A stretch of DNA of 38,604 nt from Streptomyces alfalfae (GCF_004127445.1 NZ_QEXM01000008.1:1-38604), one strand, 5' to 3'. Shown: positions 1 to 7,100, counted from the first letter of the stretch. Notes: generated from the sequence alone by a model not told the origin. Numbers and translations: made by a program.

Positions 1-34
1 CCCCGCCACAAACCACGCAAAGAGGAGCCGCACC

Positions 35-1645
35 ATGGACCTGGTGATCCGCGACGCACGCGTCATAGACGGCACCGGAGGTGCCTCCTACCGCGCCGAC
101 ATCGCCGTACACGAGGGCAGGATCGCCGAGATCCGCAGAGAGGGAGAGGGCCCCCGCCCCACGGGGCTCTGCACCCTGGACGCCGAGGGCCTCGCCCTGT
201 CCCCCGGTTTCATCGACATGCACGCGCACAGCGACCTGGCCCTGCTCCGCGACCCGGAGCACACCGCGAAGGCCGCCCAGGGCGTGACCCTGGAGGTCAT
301 CGGCCAGGACGGCCTCAGCTACGCCCCGGTGGACGACCGCACGCTCGCCCAGGTCCGCCAGGCCATCACCGGCTGGAACGGCGACGGCGGCGACATCGAC
401 TTCACGTGGCGCACGGTCGGCGGCTACCTGGCCGCCCTGGACGGGGCCCACGGCGGCCAGGGCATCGCGGTGAACGCCGCGTACCTCATCCCGCAGGGCA
501 CCGTGCGGATGTACGCCCTCGGCTGGGACGACCGCCCGGCCACGCCCGCCGAGCTGGACCGCATGAAGCAGCTCGTCGCCGAGGGGATGCGGGAGGGCGC
601 CGTCGGCATGTCGTCGGGGCTCACCTACACCCCCGGCATGTACGCCGACGACTCCGAACTGGCCGAGCTGTGCAAGGTCGTGGCCGAACACGGCGGCTAC
701 TACTGCCCGCACCACCGCAGTTACGGCGCCGGCGCCCTCCAGGCGTACGAGGAGATGGTGAACCTCACGCGGACCGCGCACTGCCCGCTGCACCTCGCCC
801 ACGCCACCATGAACTTCGGCGTGAACAAGGGCAAGGCGCCCGACCTGCTCGCCCTCCTCGACGACGCCCTCGCGCGAGGGGCGGACATCACGCTCGACAC
901 CTACCCCTACACCCCGGGCTGCACGACTCTCGTCGCGATGCTGCCGAGCTGGGCGAGCGAGGGCGGCCCCGAGGCGATCCTCGGCCGCCTCCGGGACGAC
1001 GCGACCGCCGAGAAGATCCGCCACCACATGGAGGTCGTCGGCGCGGACGGCTGTCACGGCGTGCCCATCGAGTGGGACACGATCGAGATCTCCGGTGTCT
1101 CCGACCCCGGGCTCACCGCGTTCGTCGGCAGGACGGTCAAGGAGTCCGCGGACCTGCGCGGCGAGGCACCCTGGGTCACCGCCCGCAGGCTCCTCGTCGA
1201 CGACCGGCTGGGCTCGACGATCCTCCAGCACGTCGGCCACGAGGAGAACGTCCGGGCGATCATGCGCCACCCGGTGCACACCGGCGGCAGCGACGGCATC
1301 CTCCAGGGCACGAAGCCGCACCCGCGGGCGTACGGGACGTTCCCGCAGTACCTCGGGCGCTACGCGCGCGAGCTCGGCGTGATGTCCCTGGAGGAGACCG
1401 TCGCGCACCTCACGTCGCGCCCCGCCGCCCGGCTGCGGCTCGCCGACCGGGGTGTGGTCCGCGAGGGCTACCGGGCCGACCTGGTCCTCTTCGACCCGGA
1501 GACGGTCGCCGCGGGCTCCACCTTCGACGCGCCCCGCACGCTCCCCACCGGCATTCCGCACGTCCTGATCGACGGCAGGTTCGTGATGCGGGACGGCCTG
1601 CGCACCGACGTCCTCGCGGGACGCGCCGTGCGCAGGACACCCTGA
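35..1645 (+). CDS. N-acyl-D-amino-acid deacylase (D-aminoacylase family)
   Basis: A 536-residue amidohydrolase-superfamily enzyme that should hydrolyse N-acyl-D-amino acids to the free D-amino acid and a carboxylate in the cytoplasm. The N-terminus (DLVIRDARVIDGTG) is the small beta-domain typical of dihydroorotase/D-aminoacylase folds. The metal motif HAHSD follows FIDM at about residues 63-67, and further metal-ligand candidates lie in CPHHRSYG (about 224-231) and HLAHATMN. A conserved GLTYTPG stretch and a C-terminal GGSDG (about 418-422) also fit the family. Length matches the usual 480-540 residues. An AGAGGAG ribosome-binding site precedes the ATG by about 7 nt. The gene points toward the helicase (convergent). 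The acyl and amino-acid specificity cannot be read from sequence; a dipeptide or dihydropyrimidine substrate is less likely. Confidence 0.85.
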   Translation: MDLVIRDARVIDGTGGASYRADIAVHEGRIAEIRREGEGPRPTGLCTLDAEGLALSPGFIDMHAHSDLALLRDPEHTAKAAQGVTLEVIGQDGLSYAPVDDRTLAQVRQAITGWNGDGGDIDFTWRTVGGYLAALDGAHGGQGIAVNAAYLIPQGTVRMYALGWDDRPATPAELDRMKQLVAEGMREGAVGMSSGLTYTPGMYADDSELAELCKVVAEHGGYYCPHHRSYGAGALQAYEEMVNLTRTAHCPLHLAHATMNFGVNKGKAPDLLALLDDALARGADITLDTYPYTPGCTTLVAMLPSWASEGGPEAILGRLRDDATAEKIRHHMEVVGADGCHGVPIEWDTIEISGVSDPGLTAFVGRTVKESADLRGEAPWVTARRLLVDDRLGSTILQHVGHEENVRAIMRHPVHTGGSDGILQGTKPHPRAYGTFPQYLGRYARELGVMSLEETVAHLTSRPAARLRLADRGVVREGYRADLVLFDPETVAAGSTFDAPRTLPTGIPHVLIDGRFVMRDGLRTDVLAGRAVRRTP

Positions 1646-1674
1646 GCGGCCGTACGCGGGACACCCTGAACGAA

Positions 1675-1694
1675 GGCCCGCGCCACGGCGGGCC
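1675..1694. terminator. Weak hairpin between convergent genes
   Basis: GGCCCGC pairs with GCGGGCC (7 bp, 6-nt loop) in the 58-bp gap between the convergent deacylase and helicase genes. There is no T-run. Placement suggests a shared terminator, but the stem is short. Just upstream the 10-mer GACACCCTGA occurs twice (around 1636 and 1660). Confidence 0.35.
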
Positions 1695-1703
1695 CTGCCG
1701 GCG

Positions 1704-3215
1704 TCAGGCGGCCTTGCCGTGCGGGCCGGCCGCGGTCCCGCCCTGGCCGCCGCCCTGCGCACGGGCGGCGTAGGCACGGCGCGCGCGGCCGTCGCGGGGG
1801 CGTCGGCCACGGCCGGACGAGCCACCGCGTCCCGCGTCCGCCCTCGGCGGCGCGGGGATGGTCACCGGGGTGCCCGAGGGCGCCTTGGCGCCGGTCACGC
1901 GCGTCAGTTCGGCGTCGCCGGAGCGCACCTGCGCGGTCTGCGGGGTGATGCCCGCGGCGGCGAGGAGGCGGCTCATGTCCCGGCGCTGCGCCGAGGTCAC
2001 CAGGGTGACGACGCTGCCCGAACCACCGGCGCGGGCGGTGCGGCCACCTCGGTGCAGATAGTCCTTGTGGTCGGCGGGCGGGTCCACGTTGACGACGAGG
2101 TCGAGGTCGTCGACGTGGATGCCGCGGGCCGCGACGTTGGTGGCGACGAGCGCCGTGACCTGGCCGGACTTGAACTGGGCCAGAGTGCGCGTGCGTTGGG
2201 GCTGAGACTTGCCGCCGTGCAGCGCCGCCGCCCGCACCCCGCTGCTGAGCAGGTGCGTGGTGAGCCGGTCGACCGCGTGCTTGGTGTCCAGGAAGAGGAT
2301 CACCCGTCCGTCGCGGGCCGCGATCTCCGTGGTGGTGGCGTACTTGTCGGCGCCGTGCACGTGCAGCACGTGGTGCTCCATCGTGGTGACCGCGCCCGCC
2401 GAGGGGTCCACGGAGTGGACGACCGGGTCGCTGAGGTAGCGGCGCACCAGGAGGTCGACGTTGCGGTCGAGGGTGGCCGAGAACAGCATCCGCTGCCCGT
2501 CGGGGCGCACCTGGTCGAGGAGTTCGGTGACCTGCGGCAGGAAGCCCATGTCGGCCATCTGGTCGGCCTCGTCGAGGACGGTGACGGCGACCTGGTCGAG
2601 GTGGCAGTCCCGGCGCTCGATGAGGTCCTTGAGCCGGCCCGGCGTCGCGACGACGACCTCGGCCCCGGCCCGCAGCGCGCTCGCCTGCCGCCCGATCGAC
2701 ATGCCGCCGACCACGGTCGCCATGCGCAGCCGCACCGTCTTGGCGTACGGGGTGAGCGCGTCGGTGACCTGCTGCGCCAGCTCCCTGGTGGGTACGAGGA
2801 TCAGGGCGAGGGGCCGGCGCGGTTCGGCGCGCAGCCCGGCCGTCCTGGCGAGCACCGCGAGGCCGAAGGCGAGGGTCTTGCCCGATCCGGTGCGCCCGCG
2901 GCCGAGGACGTCACGGCCCGCGAGGGAGTTGGGCAGCGTGGCCGCCTGGATCGGGAAGGGCTCGGTGACGCCGAGGCGCGTGAGGGTGGCCGTCAGGCCG
3001 TCGGGGAGGCCGAGCGCCGCGAAGTCCTCGACGGGCGGCAGGGCCGGGGTGACGGTCACGGGGAGCGCGAACTCTCCCTGGGGGGCGGCGGGGCGGCGGC
3101 CCGATCCCCTGGGGTGCGGACGTCCGCCCGAGCGGGCCCCGCCCGAGCGAGTGCCGCCGAAGCTTCGGTGGCCGCCGTTCGACTGTCGGCCATCCGTGCG
3201 AGATGAGCGGTTCAT
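1704..3215 (-). CDS. DEAD-box ATP-dependent RNA helicase
   Basis: A 503-residue superfamily 2 RNA helicase that unwinds or remodels RNA using ATP, probably at low temperature. Motifs in order: Q-motif region (LGVTEPFPIQAATLP), motif I GRGRTGSGKT, PTRELA, TPGR, the DEAD box in VLDEADQM, SAT, and C-terminal RecA-like motifs ATNVAARGIHVDDLDLV and HRGGRTARAG (the usual form is HRIGRTGRAG). Arg/Gly-rich tails at both ends look like RNA-binding, disordered extensions. I chose the ATG at 3215 rather than the longer frame at 3263 because GAGGAAGG sits just upstream. That site is partly buried in a 9-bp inverted repeat. Its neighbour is a cold-shock protein gene on the same strand, separated by a strong terminator, so the helicase should have its own promoter and a structured leader. 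Confidence 0.9.
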   Translation of the reverse strand: MNRSSRTDGRQSNGGHRSFGGTRSGGARSGGRPHPRGSGRRPAAPQGEFALPVTVTPALPPVEDFAALGLPDGLTATLTRLGVTEPFPIQAATLPNSLAGRDVLGRGRTGSGKTLAFGLAVLARTAGLRAEPRRPLALILVPTRELAQQVTDALTPYAKTVRLRMATVVGGMSIGRQASALRAGAEVVVATPGRLKDLIERRDCHLDQVAVTVLDEADQMADMGFLPQVTELLDQVRPDGQRMLFSATLDRNVDLLVRRYLSDPVVHSVDPSAGAVTTMEHHVLHVHGADKYATTTEIAARDGRVILFLDTKHAVDRLTTHLLSSGVRAAALHGGKSQPQRTRTLAQFKSGQVTALVATNVAARGIHVDDLDLVVNVDPPADHKDYLHRGGRTARAGGSGSVVTLVTSAQRRDMSRLLAAAGITPQTAQVRSGDAELTRVTGAKAPSGTPVTIPAPPRADAGRGGSSGRGRRPRDGRARRAYAARAQGGGQGGTAAGPHGKAA

Positions 3216-3223
3216 GGTGAACC

Positions 3224-3250
3224 TTCCTCGATGCGGCGCGTATCGAGGAA
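3224..3250 (-). promoter_or_regulatory. Leader hairpin covering the helicase ribosome-binding site
   Basis: On the minus strand TTCCTCGAT, a 9-nt loop and ATCGAGGAA form a perfect 9-bp stem. The right arm contains most of the GAGGAAGG Shine-Dalgarno sequence (3222-3229), which ends 6 nt before the ATG at 3215. A second 6-bp hairpin (CGGCAC/GTGCCG, 3258-3275) lies just upstream. The sequence shows the pairing; a role as a temperature- or helicase-sensitive translational switch is inference. Confidence 0.6.
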
Positions 3251-3275
3251 TTCTTGACGGCACGGAACGGTGCCG

Positions 3276-3434
3276 AGAATTGCAGGAACGGGCCGGAACA
3301 AATTAAACATGAATTCGGCCGCGAATTTACTGGGACCGGCCGGTCTTGAATCGTTGGATCGCGGGGCGTGCCGGGCGTTTTCACCGGGGCGCCGGGGCGC
3401 GATCACCGGGGCGCGCGGCCCCGGAAAAACAACG
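3276..3434 (-). promoter_or_regulatory. Probable helicase promoter and leader region
   Basis: Non-coding DNA between the cold-shock gene terminator and the helicase leader hairpins. It holds an AT-rich block (about 3299-3328, unusual for this genome) with the imperfect palindrome AATTCG-GCCG-CGAATT (3312-3327) and the perfect palindrome GACCGGCCGGTC (3334-3345). No clear -35/-10 pair was found. The AT-rich block is the likeliest promoter position. Confidence 0.35.
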
Positions 3435-3469
3435 GGCTGGGGCCCGCACCCAAGGTGCGGGCCCCAGCC
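3435..3469 (-). terminator. Rho-independent terminator of the cold-shock gene
   Basis: A perfect 16-bp stem with a 3-nt loop. Read on the minus strand it is followed by GTTGTTTTTCC (3422-3432), a true T-tract. It lies about 20 bp after the cold-shock stop codon and separates it from the helicase gene downstream. Confidence 0.85.
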
Positions 3470-3487
3470 TCGAAGTACGCGTGAGCG

Positions 3488-3691
3488 TCAGGCAGGCAGG
3501 ATGTTCTCGGCCTGCGGGCCCTTCTGGCCCTGCGTGACGTCGAAGGTCACCTTCTGGCCCTCCTGCAGCTCACGGAAGCCCTGGGTGGCGATGTTCGAGT
3601 AGTGGGCGAAGACGTCGGCGCCGCCACCCTCCTGCTCGATGAAGCCGAAGCCCTTTTCCGAGTTGAACCACTTCACGGTGCCGTTAGCCAT
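3488..3691 (-). CDS. Cold-shock protein, CspA family
   Basis: A 67-residue single cold-shock (OB-fold) domain protein that binds single-stranded RNA/DNA and acts as an RNA chaperone. RNP1 is KGFGFI (residues 14-19) and RNP2 lies in DVFAHYSNI (about 27-35). The opening [18 protein letters not shown] and length are standard. The VFAHY form of RNP2 (VFVHF is commoner) is a known Streptomyces variant. Start choice: GAAGGAG lies 6-7 nt upstream of the ATG at 3691; the 13-codon extension to 3730 overlaps this site and lacks similarity. It is followed by a strong terminator and then the helicase gene, a cold-shock pairing. Which of the several Streptomyces Csp paralogues this is cannot be told from sequence alone. 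Confidence 0.95.
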   Translation of the reverse strand: MANGTVKWFNSEKGFGFIEQEGGGADVFAHYSNIATQGFRELQEGQKVTFDVTQGQKGPQAENILPA

Positions 3692-3982
3692 GTCATATCT
3701 CCTTCGGGGCAGTGCCCGTGGAGTCCACACTGTGCGAACTCCGCGTCGCCGCGATGATTACCCCGTCCGGACAGACCGGCAATACAAAGTGCCCCGCCGA
3801 CACAGAAAGTCGACTGAGCACTTGAAGTCTCTGGGAACCACAACTGCAACTGAAAATGACACTAGCACGCCCACCGCGAAGACGCATGACTTTTCATATC
3901 GCTCTGCCGGTCGGCAGATAAACCCTCATGGCGCATCAGGCGAAATTCTGCATCTGCCGGAACAGATATGCGCCCGCGGGGC
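3692..3982 (-). promoter_or_regulatory. Upstream region of the cold-shock gene
   Basis: A 291-bp non-coding stretch between the MerR-like gene and the cold-shock gene. It is much richer in A+T than the neighbourhood (about 3780-3960), consistent with a promoter and the long untranslated leader usual for cold-shock genes. At the MerR end a branched inverted repeat (GGCGCAT 3930-3936 with ATGCGCC 3968-3974; inner ATCTG/CAGAT) could terminate the MerR transcript. CTGCCGGTCGGCAG (about 3904-3917) is a further palindrome. I could not place a convincing -35/-10 pair. Confidence 0.4.
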
Positions 3983-4330
3983 TCAGGAGGACGGCATCTC
4001 CTCGGCCTGCCGGGCGGGACCGCCCAGCTCCTCGTTGCGGCGCAGCGCATCGTCCAGCTGGTCCTCCAGGAGGACGATGCGGCAGGCGGCCTCGATCGGC
4101 GTGCCCTGGTCGACGAGCTCGCGGGCGCGCGCGGCGACGCGGAGCTGCTGGCGGGAGTAGCGGCGGTGACCGCCGTCGGACCGCAGCGGGGTGACGAGGC
4201 CGGCCTCGCCGACCGCCCGGAGGAAACCGGGCGTGGCGCCGATCATCTCGGCCGCGCGGCCCATCGTGTAGGCGGGGTAGTCGTCGTCATCGAACCGGTC
4301 GGGGCCATGCGTGAGGGTCTCTGAGGGCAT
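3983..4330 (-). CDS. MerR-like helix-turn-helix regulator
   Basis: A 115-residue DNA-binding protein. The winged helix of the MerR family is clear: YTMGRAAEMIGATPGFLRAVGEAGLV, then RRY in DGGHRRYSRQQL, spanning roughly residues 18-65. A short helical C-terminus (LVDQGTPIEAACRIVLLEDQLDDALRR in pieces) looks like a dimerisation coil. No cysteine or drug-binding effector domain is present, so it belongs to the small effector-less MerR-like proteins common in actinomycetes. The start could also be the GTG two codons upstream (4336); AGGA at 4341-4344 suits the ATG at 4330. A 30-bp perfect palindrome lies directly upstream. The adjacent cold-shock and helicase genes suggest a stress role, which is inference. 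Confidence 0.8.
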   Translation of the reverse strand: MPSETLTHGPDRFDDDDYPAYTMGRAAEMIGATPGFLRAVGEAGLVTPLRSDGGHRRYSRQQLRVAARARELVDQGTPIEAACRIVLLEDQLDDALRRNEELGGPARQAEEMPSS

Positions 4331-4355
4331 TTGCACCTTTTCCTGAACGCGTCGA

Positions 4356-4385
4356 GGGGCCTGGTGCCGTACGGCACCAGGCCCC
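4356..4385. repeat. 30-bp perfect palindrome upstream of the MerR-like gene
   Basis: Two 15-nt arms (GGGGCCTGGTGCCGT and its complement) abut with no spacer, 26 bp before the MerR-like start. In RNA it would form a 13-bp stem with a 4-nt loop next to that gene's Shine-Dalgarno site. In DNA it would make a large symmetric operator. No gene on the plus strand needs a terminator here. Confidence 0.7.
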
Positions 4386-4733
4386 GAGGGGTTTCAACAC
4401 CATCTACCGGCTATGTGCGCCGGTTGTCTGTTTCCGCACGGCCGTCCGAGGGGACGGGGGTGCGGGGATCGCGTATGCGTGACCGGGGACCACCTTCCAA
4501 TCCGGGGCCTGCGGTACCCGAGCGGCTTCGAACCTCGCCCGGGCGATCCTGATGGCGTCAACTCCTCTCATCTCTCTTCACTGACAGTCCTGACATCGAC
4601 TGTCGTCGGCTACACAAGGAACTCTAGCCACGACACCCACGCATGTCTACCGTAACCACGGTAGATTTTCGCAGCCGGAGGAGCAGGGATCTGGTCACCC
4701 GCGACGCCCGGCTCCTCGGTAGGCTCATCGGTC
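4386..4733. other. Divergent intergenic region, no gene seen
   Basis: This 348-bp stretch lies between divergent MerR-like and GvpU-like genes. I checked it for tRNA-like T-arms (GGTTCGAAGCC near 4525 on the minus strand), but the surrounding stems do not pair. The part from about 4555 to 4640 is relatively AT-rich and probably carries promoters. It contains the inverted repeat at 4647-4664. TAGGCT at 4720-4725, 8 nt before the ATG at 4734, may be a -10 element for a leaderless transcript. Confidence 0.5.
4647..4664. promoter_or_regulatory. Inverted repeat, possible operator
   Basis: CTACCGT and ACGGTAG are perfect complements around AACC. ATTTTC follows on the plus strand, so a weak terminator is possible, but there is no gene upstream on that strand. 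Its position about 70 bp before the GvpU-like gene favours a repressor or activator site. No matching regulator is known to me. Confidence 0.4.
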
Positions 4734-5111
4734 ATGTCGAAGCCTGACGAACTGCTCGTCGACATCGCCTCTCTGGTGGAGTCCGAGCACAGCAATCAGA
4801 TGTCCCTCACCGTGGTCGTGGCCGGCGCCGTCATCACCGGACGCCTCGCTCCAGAAGCCCTGTGGCGGCGGCGTGTCGCCGAAGTCCTGAAGGACTCGGA
4901 CCGGCTCGGCCCGTTCGCCTCCGTCTTCGCGGCGGACGGCGCGGACTCCGGTCCGCCGCCCGAGCGCAAGCACCCCACCCACCTCCACTTCCACCTGGCG
5001 CGCATCCTCCAGGGCACCCTCGGCCTCCCCGAAACGGGCGGGATGTACCGCATCCCGCTGGAGGACGTGAGCGCCTGGAGCGTCGGAGACCTCAGCTACT
5101 CGGAGAACTGA
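4734..5111 (+). CDS. GvpU-like small protein
   Basis: A 125-residue soluble protein. The pattern SLTVVVAGAVITG near residues 23-35, HPTHLHFHLARI around 80-91, and a terminal G-M-Y-R-I-P-L-x-x-V-x-A-W resembles gas-vesicle accessory protein GvpU, whose members share a beta-rich IHL..A...G.......R..L..V..F arrangement. No other gvp gene (gvpA, F, L, K) is present in the window, so a direct gas-vesicle role is doubtful. No Shine-Dalgarno site is visible; TAGGCT sits 8 nt before the ATG. A 15-bp-stem terminator follows the stop codon. The neighbours Hsp20 and DUF2267 suggest a stress or protein-quality context. The family call is from memory of conserved positions, so moderate. Confidence 0.6.
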   Translation: MSKPDELLVDIASLVESEHSNQMSLTVVVAGAVITGRLAPEALWRRRVAEVLKDSDRLGPFASVFAADGADSGPPPERKHPTHLHFHLARILQGTLGLPETGGMYRIPLEDVSAWSVGDLSYSEN

Positions 5112-5128
5112 ACCAGCGCATCCCGACG

Positions 5129-5173
5129 AGCCCCGACTCAGGGCGGCCCGACCGGCCTCCCTGAGTCGGGGCT
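5129..5173 (+). terminator. Terminator of the GvpU-like gene
   Basis: A perfect 15-bp stem (AGCCCCGACTCAGGG with its complement) and 15-nt loop, 18 bp after the stop codon. It is followed by TGTCAATTTTCC. Its last base overlaps the -35 hexamer of the next promoter. Confidence 0.85.
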
Positions 5174-5201
5174 TGTCAATTTTCCTCCTCCGAGCTATAT
5201 A
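5173..5201 (+). promoter_or_regulatory. Near-consensus promoter of the hsp20 gene
   Basis: TTGTCA (5173-5178), a 17-bp spacer and TATATA (5196-5201) closely match the vegetative -35/-10 consensus and are followed by an A-run. Such an AT-rich promoter stands out here. Transcription would start near 5208, giving a leader of roughly 45 nt. No HspR (HAIR), CIRCE or RheA-type operator was recognised. Confidence 0.65.
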
Positions 5202-5251
5202 AAAAAGCGAAGGGCATCGCACCCAGTTTCTGAGGAAGGGAGTGACCCGTG

Positions 5252-5674
5252 ATGCTCATGCGCACCGACCCGTTCCGCGAGATCGACCGCCTCGCCCAGC
5301 AGGTCTTCACCAGCGCCCGGCCGGCCGGGATGCAGATGGACGCCTACCGCGAGGGTGACGACTTCGTCGTCCACTTCGACCTGCCGGGCATCGACCCGGA
5401 GTCGATCGACCTCGACGTGGAGCGCCACGTGCTGAACGTCAGGGCCGAGCGCCGCTCCCCCGCCCCCGAGGGCGCGGAGATGATCGCGGCCGAGCGCCCC
5501 ACCGGCACCTTCAGCCGCCAGCTGTTCCTCGGCGACACCCTGGACACCGAGCGCATCGACGCCTCGTACGAGGCGGGCGTCCTGACGCTCCGCATCCCGG
5601 TGGCCGAGCAGGCCAAGCCCCGCAAGATCCAGATCAGCGGCAGCGGCGGCGGGCGCAGGCAGATCAGCGGTTGA
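5252..5674 (+). CDS. Hsp20/alpha-crystallin small heat-shock protein
   Basis: A 140-residue ATP-independent holdase chaperone that binds unfolding proteins in the cytoplasm. The alpha-crystallin domain runs from about residue 28 ([19 protein letters not shown]) to 130. The signature near its end is the A-G-V-L-T-L-R-I-P beta-strand (G-x-L-x-L hallmark), and the C-terminal tail carries K-I-Q-I, the I-x-I/V oligomer anchor. Start is uncertain among GTG 5249, ATG 5252 and ATG 5258; GGAAGGGA at 5234-5241 allows each, and the family usually starts MLMRTDPF, so 5252 is chosen. It has its own strong promoter and is followed 74 bp later by the DUF2267 gene in the same direction, likely co-transcribed. 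Confidence 0.93.
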   Translation: MLMRTDPFREIDRLAQQVFTSARPAGMQMDAYREGDDFVVHFDLPGIDPESIDLDVERHVLNVRAERRSPAPEGAEMIAAERPTGTFSRQLFLGDTLDTERIDASYEAGVLTLRIPVAEQAKPRKIQISGSGGGRRQISG

Positions 5675-5748
5675 CGCGGGTCCGCACACACGGAAGTCCA
5701 CGACGGAAGTCCACGACTGAACAGAACTGAACGGAGGAGAACGGCGCG

Positions 5749-6147
5749 ATGAGATGGAGCGAGCTCATCGAGGCGGTGCGGCGGAGCGGGCAGTACCCGA
5801 CCGCCGAGGAGGCCGAGCGGGTGGCGGGCGTCGTCCTGTCCGCCCTCGGCGGCCAGGTCACCGGCGAGGAACGCGTCGACCTGGCGCGCCGGCTGCCCCC
5901 GGAGGCGGCCCGGCTGATCGCGGACCAGGTGCCCGAGGTGCGGCCGCACACGGCGCCGGAGTTCGTGGAGAGCGTGGCGCGGCGGCTCGAAGGCGCCACG
6001 CCCGCCACCGCCCGGTGGGACGTCAGCTCCGTCCTCGCCGTGCTGGCCGACGCGGTCGGCGACGAGCTCGTCGACCGCCTGCTCGGCCTGCTGCCGTCCG
6101 GCTACGCCCTGCTGTTCGGCAGGGCCGAGCTGGCGCCGGCGGCCTGA
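5749..6147 (+). CDS. DUF2267 domain protein
   Basis: A 132-residue acidic, mostly helical soluble protein. Residues about 5-125 fit DUF2267: paired helical repeats with A-x-x-x-x-x-V-L-x-A-L-G-G near 27-36, L-P-x-E-A-A around 50, then V-S-S-V-L-A-V-L-A-D-A-V-G and L-L-P-S-G-Y. The function of this family is unknown; in actinomycetes it often sits with small heat-shock proteins and other stress genes, as here. GGAGGAG lies about 8 nt before the ATG. A 22-bp terminator follows. Probably an operon partner of the hsp20 gene. Confidence 0.85.
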   Translation: MRWSELIEAVRRSGQYPTAEEAERVAGVVLSALGGQVTGEERVDLARRLPPEAARLIADQVPEVRPHTAPEFVESVARRLEGATPATARWDVSSVLAVLADAVGDELVDRLLGLLPSGYALLFGRAELAPAA

Positions 6148-6156
6148 GCCGCCGGG

Positions 6157-6206
6157 CCGCGGGCGCGGTGCGGCCCCCGGGACCGGGGGCCGCACCGCGC
6201 CCGCGG
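6157..6206. terminator. Bidirectional terminator
   Basis: A perfect 22-bp GC-rich stem with a 6-nt loop between the convergent DUF2267 and protease genes. It has no T-tract, as is usual in Streptomyces, and serves both directions. Confidence 0.85.
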
Positions 6207-6211
6207 CGCGT

Positions 6212-7057
6212 TCAGCGGACCCCGGACGGCTTCGGCAGCTCGCAGCCCGCGCGGCTCAGGTCGATCTTGTTGCCCGCGCCGACGCAGGGGACGATCTTGT
6301 AGGTCTGCTGGGCGTAGTTGATGCCCCTGCGGACGGTGACCCGGCCGCTCTCGTCGACCTCGCAGGGGTTGCCGTCCGTGCACCGGCCGCCGTCCTCGTT
6401 GCCGGTGTTGTTGACGGCGACGACCTTGCCGGTCTGGTCGTCGATCACAGGGGAGCCCGACGTGCCGCCGACCGTCCGGCAGGCGGAGGTGTACCGGACC
6501 GAGTCCTTCCAGGTCCAGTCGCCCTCCTTCAGGCGGTACGCGAAGCCGTCGATGCCGCACTTGTAGAGCTTCTTCCAGTACCCCGAGGCGACGGTGATGG
6601 CGCGGCCCTGGGCGGGGCGCTGCCCGTCCAGCTCCAGGGCCGTGATGCCGTACCTGCTCTCCACGTCCGCGTAGGTGCTGGTGAGCCGGTAGAGCGACAT
6701 GTCCGTGTCGGTCATGGTGGCGTAGGCGATCCTGTCGGCCCGGAGGGTGCCGAGCCTGCCGCCCGCGCCGTCGAGCAGCGTGAAGCTGCGCGTGGAGGGC
6801 CGGTCGACGACGACCTCGCCCGGAGCGGGGAAGCCGCTCTCCACGCAGTGCCCGTTGGACAGGACGAGCGCGCGGTCGCCGGGCTGGGAGCCGGGTACGC
6901 GGACGACGGAGCCGGAGCAGTTGCTGAGCGCCACCGTCCCCGCGAGATCGGCGGCCCTGATCCGTGCGGGCGGTTCGTCGCTCACGGCAGCGGCCGGCGC
7001 CGCCGTCGCCCCCAGGAGCAGGGCGGCGAAGCACGTGCCGACGAGAGGCTTGATCAT
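6212..7057 (-). CDS. Secreted trypsin-like serine protease
   Basis: A 281-residue exported protein. Residues 1-24 form a signal peptide: short basic start (MIKP), a hydrophobic core and A-P-A-A-A before VSDEP. The chymotrypsin-fold catalytic triad is readable: His70 in LSNGHC, Asp119 in TDTDMSLYRL, and Ser200 in GGTSGSPV. The six or more cysteines (for example C47/C71, C167/C193, C226/C232, C258/C272) suggest disulfides outside the cell. The second-Gly-to-Ser change in the serine motif (GTSGSP for GDSGGP) and the small fold resemble V8/glutamyl-endopeptidase-like actinomycete peptidases. ATG 7057 is preferred over the 65-codon longer frame because GAGGGGA precedes it and the signal peptide begins there. 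Substrate unknown. The gene is divergent from alaA. Confidence 0.85.
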   Translation of the reverse strand: MIKPLVGTCFAALLLGATAAPAAAVSDEPPARIRAADLAGTVALSNCSGSVVRVPGSQPGDRALVLSNGHCVESGFPAPGEVVVDRPSTRSFTLLDGAGGRLGTLRADRIAYATMTDTDMSLYRLTSTYADVESRYGITALELDGQRPAQGRAITVASGYWKKLYKCGIDGFAYRLKEGDWTWKDSVRYTSACRTVGGTSGSPVIDDQTGKVVAVNNTGNEDGGRCTDGNPCEVDESGRVTVRRGINYAQQTYKIVPCVGAGNKIDLSRAGCELPKPSGVR

Positions 7058-7083
7058 GTGGGGTCCCCTCAGCTGACTGTGTG

Positions 7084-7100
7084 GCCGGAGGTCCTCCGGC
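7084..7100. promoter_or_regulatory. Palindrome between the protease and alaA genes
   Basis: GCCGGAGG and CCTCCGGC flank a single T: 8-bp arms, too tight for a good RNA hairpin, so a DNA operator is more plausible. It lies 27 bp upstream of the protease start. Its regulator is not known. Confidence 0.35.

Noticed and set aside
1719..3206. Long plus-strand open frame opposite the helicase gene
   Set aside because: It is the antisense of the clear DEAD-box gene; such frames are common in 70%+ GC DNA and the translation shows no domain.
4500..4560. tRNA-like T-arm (GGTTCGAAGCC on the minus strand)
   Set aside because: Only the TTCGAA loop fits; the flanking T-stem has mismatches and no acceptor, D-arm or anticodon stem could be drawn.
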